A program made the position numbers and the translations under genes. Positions 59,120-64,000 of a DNA stretch of 64,000 bases are shown here, piece after piece. A model generated the notes under the pieces. That model was not told where the DNA came from. It did not search any database and saw nothing but the letters and a program-made list of their open reading frames with translations. Within the stretch, counting starts at the first letter, position 1. Every line of letters starts with the position of its first letter. The stretch is taken from positions 124,001 through 188,000 of the forward strand of contig CANJBL010000004.1 of NCBI GenBank assembly GCA_947472795.1. Reading direction: 5' to 3'. This DNA is from Fidelibacterota bacterium (lineage in GTDB: Bacteria > Pseudomonadota > Alphaproteobacteria > Rhodospirillales > Rhodospirillaceae).

Positions 59120-60151
59120 ATGGACAGCAACCGCCGCGATTTCATGAAATGGGGCGGCTTAACGGCCGCGGCCGTCTCCACAGGAACGGGACTAACCGTT
59201 GCGGGGGCGCCGCCCGCCGAGGCGGCCACGGCGCCGGCCAATCGTCCGCGCGGGATGGCCAAGGGGCTGACGCTTCTGCAGACCTTGCGCGACGGACGCC
59301 CGCGCCTGGCACTCAAGACCGCCAAGGGCATTGTCGATGTGGCGGACGCCGCCAAATTGCTGAATATGCCCGGGCCATCGACCCTGGATGATCTTTTGCA
59401 AAATGAAGACGGCCCGCAACTCAATGCCCTCGCCAGTGCGCTCGACAAGGCCGGCAATGCCGCGGCCCTCTATACGCCGGAAAACGGCGTGGCCTATGCA
59501 CCTCTGGTGACACGCCCGGGCAAGATCCTCTGCGTCGGCCTGAATTACAAAGCGCATATCGCCGAAATCAAAGACAACCTGCCCAAGCAGCCGGTCCTGT
59601 TCAACAAATACAACAGCGCGCTTCATCCGCATGGCGCGCCCCTGAAACTGCCGACGGCGGTCGCCACCAAATTCGACTATGAAGCCGAATTGGTCATTCT
59701 CATGGGCAAGCATGCGCGCGATGTGAGCGAAGCCGACGCACTGTCCTACGTGGCCGGTTACGCCACGGGCAACGACTTCACCGCCCGCGATCTCCAGCTC
59801 GAAACCGGCGGTCAGTGGATGGTGGGCAAAGCGCTTGATGGCTTCGCGCCGATTGGCCCTTATTTCGTTACCGCCGACCAAGTGAACCCGGACGCGCTCG
59901 ATATCGAGTGCCGCGTCAACGGCGAGACCCGTCAATCCTCCAATACAGCCAATATGATTTTCAGTTGCCGGCAGATGATCAGCTACATCTCCCACCGCAT
60001 CACGCTGGAGCCAGGCGACATCATCTACACCGGCACACCAGAAGGCGTCATCCAAGGCATGCCGAAGGAAAAACAGAAGTGGCTGGTGCCGGGCGATAAA
60101 ATCGCCTGCAGCCTTAAAGGCCTTGGCGAGTTGACCTTCTCGCTCACCTAA
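59120..60151 (+). CDS. Tat-exported fumarylacetoacetate-hydrolase-fold protein
   Basis: A 343-residue protein with a twin-arginine signal (NRRDFMKWGGLTAAAVSTG) and an FAH C-terminal domain: KILCVGLNYKAHIAE near residue 135, then the metal-binding acidic residues in KFDYEAELVILMGKHARDV and the motif GYATGNDFTARDLQ. The end ITLEPGDIIYTGTPEGV is typical. Family members are usually cytoplasmic hydrolases, decarboxylases or isomerases acting on 2-hydroxy-oxo acids, so export is unusual. ATG 59120 follows GAAGGGAA. It is convergent with the TonB receptor. Confidence 0.9.
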   Translation: MDSNRRDFMKWGGLTAAAVSTGTGLTVAGAPPAEAATAPANRPRGMAKGLTLLQTLRDGRPRLALKTAKGIVDVADAAKLLNMPGPSTLDDLLQNEDGPQLNALASALDKAGNAAALYTPENGVAYAPLVTRPGKILCVGLNYKAHIAEIKDNLPKQPVLFNKYNSALHPHGAPLKLPTAVATKFDYEAELVILMGKHARDVSEADALSYVAGYATGNDFTARDLQLETGGQWMVGKALDGFAPIGPYFVTADQVNPDALDIECRVNGETRQSSNTANMIFSCRQMISYISHRITLEPGDIIYTGTPEGVIQGMPKEKQKWLVPGDKIACSLKGLGELTFSLT

Positions 60152-60164
60152 TCGTCGCAGTCCA

Positions 60165-60208
60165 AAAAAGAACAGCTCCGGTCCTTTTCGGGACCGGAGC
60201 TGTTTTAA
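60165..60208. terminator. Bidirectional terminator between FAH-fold gene and TonB receptor
   Basis: AACAGCTCCGGTCC (60171-60184) and GGACCGGAGCTGTT (60191-60204) form a perfect 14-bp stem with a six-base loop. AAAAAAG precedes it and TTTT follows, so it serves both convergent genes. A similar hairpin lies after the second receptor. Confidence 0.94.
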
Positions 60209-60255
60209 GTTAGAGCCGCCGCCCTCAGAACCAGGCGGCGGTTTTACGGCAATAC

Positions 60256-63144
60256 TTACATCTTGAAACGGACACCGGCGCGGAAGCGTCGGCCAATCGT
60301 GTCGTACATCGCGTTGGTCATCAGGCCATAGGTCGCACCCGCGAACTGGTTCGGAGCCGGCGGCGGCTGCTTGTCCATGAGGTTGTCGACAACAAAGAAC
60401 GCTTCGGCGTTGTTGGAGCCATCCTGATAGAAGCGATAGGTGAACGACAGGTTCTGCAAGAAGTACGGCGGCAGATAGTTGTTGTCGACCGTATTGAAGC
60501 CAGAGACCGTCGGGCACCCGCTGGTGCACTGGTACGAGGTGGAGTTCTGGCGGCCCCGGCTGATGAAGCGGCCGGTCCACAGAACGCGGAACTTATCCAG
60601 GCTGTAGGTTACGGACGTGTTCACCCCCCAGCGTGGGCTTGCGCCGATGCCAGCAGAGTCGAGGACTTGCGTCGGCCCTGCGATGCCGCTGTCGTTGATG
60701 CGGCTTAGCACGTTCGTCGCCACCACGCGGACGTTCAAGTTGCCATCCAACGGAGCGTAGAGATCAGACAGCGCCGTCTGATAGCTGGCTTCGTAGTCCA
60801 CACCCTGGCCCAGCAGTTTGGCCTGGTTCTGCGGACCGGTGGTGATGCTGTAGATCGTACCAAGGCCGTTGTCGCCGGGACCCGCCGGGAAGCGGGCGAC
60901 GAGGCCACAGTAATACGCGACACCAGCGAAGCACTGCGCCAGCGTATAGTTGACGCCCGGCGACGAGATCGCGGCCTTGATGTTGATGCGGTAGTAGTCG
61001 ATCGACATGCTGAAGCCGGAGAACCAGCTCGGCTGATACACTACGCCGATCCCGGTGGTGTCGCCCTTTTCAGGCTGCAGGCCCGTATTCCCTTGCGTGA
61101 TCGAATAGTACGGGTAGCTCAGGTTACCCTTGAACGGATCGGGGATGGTGTTGTGGTTTACCACCGGAGCCGAGAACAGATCCTGCAGGTTCGGCGCACG
61201 GATGTCGCGCGACTGTGTCACACGGATACGCACGTCGTCGACTGGCGTATAGGTGGCACCAATCTTCCAGGTCTGAACGGAGCCGGCGACGCTGTAGTGG
61301 GTAAAGCGGAAGGCAGCATTCAAATCGAGTGCCTTTGCCCAAGTTTCATTCTTGGCCAGCGGCACGACCGTTTCCACCGCGCCTTCAACCACGCTCTGCG
61401 AGGCGTTGAAGCCGGTCAGCTGGGTCGAGAACCAGCCGATGTTGGGCGAGACAGCGTCGTTGATGCCCTTGATGGTGTCCTTGCGGTATTCGCCGCTGAG
61501 CGCGACCGAGACCGGACCCGCCCAGGAGGAGAACGGCTCGCCGGTGATCGAAGCGCCGGCAACGTTCTGCGCGAGGGTCTGCGATTCTCGCGGACCGCCC
61601 GCACCCTCACCGCCCATGATGTATGTGAAAGCTGCGCTAGTATTCACGCCCGTGCCGAAGATGTTGTACGGCACGCAGCCAGGATTACCACCGGTAAGAT
61701 TGGAGCGACAGACGATGGATCCGTTCGGCGCGCGCACGGCATCGTTGGCGGCCATGAACTTCGCCACTTCCACCTGATAGGGTACCCAGAAGCTCTCCTT
61801 CGAGATGCCACGCTGCAGGTATGCATTCCAACTCCAACTCGTCTCAAAGGCATTGGCCTTGCCTTTGGCGCCGAAGGCATAGGTATCGGCCAAGCGCTCG
61901 TTGATCATGCCGAAGCCGTGGGGGTCTTCGCGGATGGTCATACTGTAGGGGATGTTGGTGATATTAAGCGCAGTGGCACGCGCCGCGACCGAGGCCGGCA
62001 TGAACGGGTTGTCTGGGTGAACCGTCAGGTTGCCCGTCAGGTAATAAACAAAACAGCAACGCGCATTGCTCTGCACGTCGGCATTGTTGAACTGAGCGAA
62101 CACCTGGATATCGTCGGTGATGTCATAACGCAGGTCGGCGAACAGGTGCGTCATGTTGCTCTTGATCATGATGCTCTGAGCGCCCTGCTGCGAGGAGAGC
62201 TTCCAGTCGCCACCAATCTGGTACTGACCTGTTGTGCCCTGACCGTAATCCCACTGGAACGGTGTGCCGCCCGCACCGAAAGCGATGCCCTTCAGCGGGC
62301 CGCCATAGATAATGCCGCCCGGATAACCGCCGGCGAGACCCACGTGGTTGGACAAGATGAACTGCGGCAGGCCATTGGTGGCGGTACGCGCCGGGTTCTG
62401 AATGTAATACCAGCCCTGCTGGTTCCAGTCGCGCTGATCCCCGTCGATGGCGTCCTGATGAGAATTATCGCCGGAGATAATGAAGTGGCCGCGGTCGTTG
62501 GCGAAGTTCGTGCCATAAGCGAGCGAGACCTTATAATTGCGACCATCGCCCTTGTCTGTCACGCCGCCTTGCACGGTACCCTTGATGCCGGTGAAGGTGG
62601 TGTCGAGAACGAAGTTGACGACGCCGATGAGCGCGTCCGAGCCGTACACGGCGGATGCACCGCCGGTCACCACATCAACGCGGCTGACGAGACTGTCGGG
62701 CAACAGGTTGATGTCTACGGTGCCGTCCGCCAGAGCGGGCGGGAAGCGACGGCCGTCGAACAACACCAAGGTGCGGTTGGCGCCAAGGTTACGCAGGTTG
62801 ATGTTATTGCCGCCCGATGTACCGCCGTTGCCTGTGCCAGAGCTCGACATCGTCGTACTACCTTGGAAGACGGGCATTTCGTTCAGCGCTTCGGCGATGT
62901 TCGCCTTCGCGGTGTCTTGCAGCTGTTCGATGCCGACGACAGTCACAGGCGTCGGAGCTTCGTAGCCGTTACGCACGATGCGCGAACCGGTGACGATCAC
63001 TTCTTCAACGCCGCCTTGGGCTTCTTGAGGCTCCGCGGCTTGCGCGATGCTCGGCATGGCGCTGAGCAGCGCGACCATACTGGCAGCTGTTACGAAGCGG
63101 CCGCGAATTGTTGACACGTAGGTATGGATAATAGGCTGTGACAT
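60256..63144 (-). CDS. TonB-dependent outer-membrane receptor
   Basis: A 962-residue receptor for energised uptake across the outer membrane. It has an N-terminal signal (LLSAMPSIAQAAEP), a TonB-box-like EEVIVTGSRI, a plug domain (IAEALNEMPVF, RTLVLFDGRRFPPA, VDVVTGGASAVYGSDALIGV) and a beta barrel ending RRFRAGVRFKM with the C-terminal aromatic/hydrophobic residue expected of barrels. The plug motifs fit the large receptor group of alphaproteobacteria. The ligand is unknown, but it neighbours the four-gene operons. A terminator follows the gene. Confidence 0.95.
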   Translation of the reverse strand: MSQPIIHTYVSTIRGRFVTAASMVALLSAMPSIAQAAEPQEAQGGVEEVIVTGSRIVRNGYEAPTPVTVVGIEQLQDTAKANIAEALNEMPVFQGSTTMSSSGTGNGGTSGGNNINLRNLGANRTLVLFDGRRFPPALADGTVDINLLPDSLVSRVDVVTGGASAVYGSDALIGVVNFVLDTTFTGIKGTVQGGVTDKGDGRNYKVSLAYGTNFANDRGHFIISGDNSHQDAIDGDQRDWNQQGWYYIQNPARTATNGLPQFILSNHVGLAGGYPGGIIYGGPLKGIAFGAGGTPFQWDYGQGTTGQYQIGGDWKLSSQQGAQSIMIKSNMTHLFADLRYDITDDIQVFAQFNNADVQSNARCCFVYYLTGNLTVHPDNPFMPASVAARATALNITNIPYSMTIREDPHGFGMINERLADTYAFGAKGKANAFETSWSWNAYLQRGISKESFWVPYQVEVAKFMAANDAVRAPNGSIVCRSNLTGGNPGCVPYNIFGTGVNTSAAFTYIMGGEGAGGPRESQTLAQNVAGASITGEPFSSWAGPVSVALSGEYRKDTIKGINDAVSPNIGWFSTQLTGFNASQSVVEGAVETVVPLAKNETWAKALDLNAAFRFTHYSVAGSVQTWKIGATYTPVDDVRIRVTQSRDIRAPNLQDLFSAPVVNHNTIPDPFKGNLSYPYYSITQGNTGLQPEKGDTTGIGVVYQPSWFSGFSMSIDYYRINIKAAISSPGVNYTLAQCFAGVAYYCGLVARFPAGPGDNGLGTIYSITTGPQNQAKLLGQGVDYEASYQTALSDLYAPLDGNLNVRVVATNVLSRINDSGIAGPTQVLDSAGIGASPRWGVNTSVTYSLDKFRVLWTGRFISRGRQNSTSYQCTSGCPTVSGFNTVDNNYLPPYFLQNLSFTYRFYQDGSNNAEAFFVVDNLMDKQPPPAPNQFAGATYGLMTNAMYDTIGRRFRAGVRFKM

Positions 63145-63424
63145 GAAGTCCCCCCCTTTTACAGTGAAAAAGCCTCTCCTCCGTCTTTTGACGAACGGCC
63201 ATGGCCGGACGCCCGAAAACAGAACGAGATGTCAGATCATCGGCATTCAAATGAAATAAAGATCATCAAAAGTGGTGCAATATGATTCTAACTGACGTCA
63301 AAGTCGCGAGGAAAACACATAAGAAAGGGCCAACCGAGTTAAAATGTTCTTGTATGTATCATTATGGCCACAAGGGGGAGTGTGGGCCCAAGCCTCACAC
63401 AATTTATTATTTACTATCAATGTG
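63145..63424. other. Upstream region of the TonB receptor gene
   Basis: About 280 bases without a supported gene. A G-rich ribosome-binding sequence (GGGGGGG, minus strand) lies just before the receptor start. The rest is AT-richer, with promoter-like patches between 63240 and 63430. A short open frame on the + strand here has no ribosome-binding site or family pattern. Confidence 0.4.
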
Positions 63425-63556
63425 TTATGGTATTAGTCCTGAATCCGGAGCTGTGCACAGGTCAAAACGTTTCCGATCTACCGGCATCGCGGCTTCGACG
63501 TCACCAGCCAGCACACTCAATACGAGCACCAAGCTGGGCAACAATGTCCGGATCAT
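63425..63556 (-). CDS. Very small predicted secreted peptide or gene remnant
   Basis: A 43-residue frame with a clear Sec-type signal (TLLPSLVLVLSVLAGDVEAA) followed by only about 20 residues (DRKRFDLCTAPDSGLIP) with one cysteine. GAGGA is spaced correctly before the ATG, which supports translation. It could be a mini-secreted peptide or the remnant of a longer exported protein cut by a stop. It sits between the two TonB receptor genes. Confidence 0.35.
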   Translation of the reverse strand: MIRTLLPSLVLVLSVLAGDVEAAMPVDRKRFDLCTAPDSGLIP

Positions 63557-63607
63557 AAGATATTCCTCGCCATCAACCGGAAAACGGCTGACGGCCTGAC
63601 CCGGTTC

Positions 63608-63655
63608 CCAAAAAAAGTTCAGCTCCGGACCCCTCTTCTGAGGTCCGGAGCTGTT
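63608..63655 (-). terminator. Terminator after the second TonB receptor
   Basis: CAGCTCCGGACC (63620-63631) and GGTCCGGAGCTG (63642-63653) form a perfect 12-bp stem; the minus-strand read is followed by a seven-base T tract (A run at 63610-63616). The stem closely resembles the terminator after the first receptor. Confidence 0.9.
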
Positions 63656-63683
63656 TTGGAACAGCGCTTGTGAAGCAGCGCGC

Positions 63684-64000
63684 TTACATCTTGAAGCGGA
63701 TGCCGGCGCGGAACGTGCGTCCGACAGTGTCATAGAGCGCCGCGCTCGCAATGACGCCGTAAGTCGTGCCGCCGAAGCCCGGCGACAGGGGCGGAGCTTT
63801 GTCGAACACGTTATCCACCGTGAAGTAGGCGTCGGCGTTGTTTTTGCCGTCCTGATAGAAGCGGTAGTTCAGGGTCACGTTCGCCAGCCAGTAAGCCGGG
63901 CGGGTATTGTAGTCCACCGTCGTGAAGCCGGCGACGGGCACGCACCCTGACTGACACTCGATGAGCGTGTTCGAGACCTTGGTCGAGCTGATGTACCTCT
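63684..64000 (-). CDS. TonB-dependent receptor, C-terminal part (cut by window edge)
   Basis: Only the last 105 residues lie inside the window; the frame is open to base 64000. The sequence (CQSGCVPVAGFTTVDYNTRP, LNYRFYQDGKNNADAYFTVD, RTFRAGIRFKM) parallels the end of the receptor at 60256-63144 residue by residue, including the paired cysteines before the last strands. It is a tandem paralogue rather than a fragment, as far as visible. Confidence 0.9.
   Translation of the reverse strand, partial: RYISSTKVSNTLIECQSGCVPVAGFTTVDYNTRPAYWLANVTLNYRFYQDGKNNADAYFTVDNVFDKAPPLSPGFGGTTYGVIASAALYDTVGRTFRAGIRFKM

Noticed and set aside
61093-63114. A 673-codon open frame on the + strand
   Set aside because: It mirrors the TonB-dependent receptor, which has clear signal, plug and barrel motifs on the minus strand.
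63282-63599. A 105-codon + strand frame between the TonB receptors
   Set aside because: No ribosome-binding site, no recognisable domain, and it overlaps the better supported minus-strand signal-peptide frame.

Overview
The window looks like a chromosomal segment of a moderately high-GC alphaproteobacterium. The evidence is the tail of the division and cell-wall cluster in the order ddl-ftsQ-ftsA-ftsZ followed by lpxC-bamD-recN-ligA, a long FtsZ with an extended linker, PrmA, PepP, MlaA/MlaC, a DUF882 protein, and dispersed palindromic repeats of a type common in alphaproteobacteria. Many TonB-dependent receptors and DUF1592/DUF1552 proteins suggest a soil or freshwater heterotroph, but I cannot name the genus from the sequence. 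No rRNA, tRNA or CRISPR array was seen.

Layout. 1-11.5 kb: division, lipid A, outer-membrane assembly and DNA repair genes on the + strand, with an enoyl-CoA hydratase set between ftsZ and lpxC. 11.6-15.1 kb: small accessory genes, including a PadR regulator with a nearly perfect 42-bp palindromic operator and its membrane partner. 15.1-21.7 kb: minus-strand pepP, prmA, a repeat-rich non-coding stretch with terminator-like hairpins, uvrD/pcrA and metF. 21.8-24.8 kb: mlaA-mlaC, a beta-hydroxyacid dehydrogenase and a cytochrome P460-type protein. 24.8-26.4 kb: an AT-richer island holding a lone reverse transcriptase behind a strongly structured leader. 26.4-33.8 kb: ettA, a GT2/YdjC deacetylase/GT-C set that resembles lipid A amino-sugar pathways, a GT4 enzyme and a 2Fe-2S protein. 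34-40 kb: an L,D-transpeptidase, a DUF882 protein, a two-component system and a VWA protein. 40-46 kb: a possible small-molecule cluster (EamA exporter, ATP-grasp ligase, methyltransferase, divergent diiron oxidase), OsmC, a small hydrophilic protein and a frameshifted thioredoxin-reductase-like gene.

46-58.6 kb is the most unusual part. One four-gene operon occurs twice in the same order: an exported protein of unknown family, a DUF1592/1588/1585 haem protein with one CxxCH, a Tat-exported DUF1552 protein, and a secreted repeat protein. A LysR regulator sits between the copies, transcribed away from copy 1. Next to it, 59-64 kb holds a Tat-exported fumarylacetoacetate-hydrolase-fold protein and two tandem TonB-dependent receptors, the second cut by the window edge, each followed by a similar terminator. 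I infer a duplicated envelope redox module that may be linked to uptake or processing of an unidentified substrate. This module and the reverse transcriptase island are the best candidates for undescribed systems.
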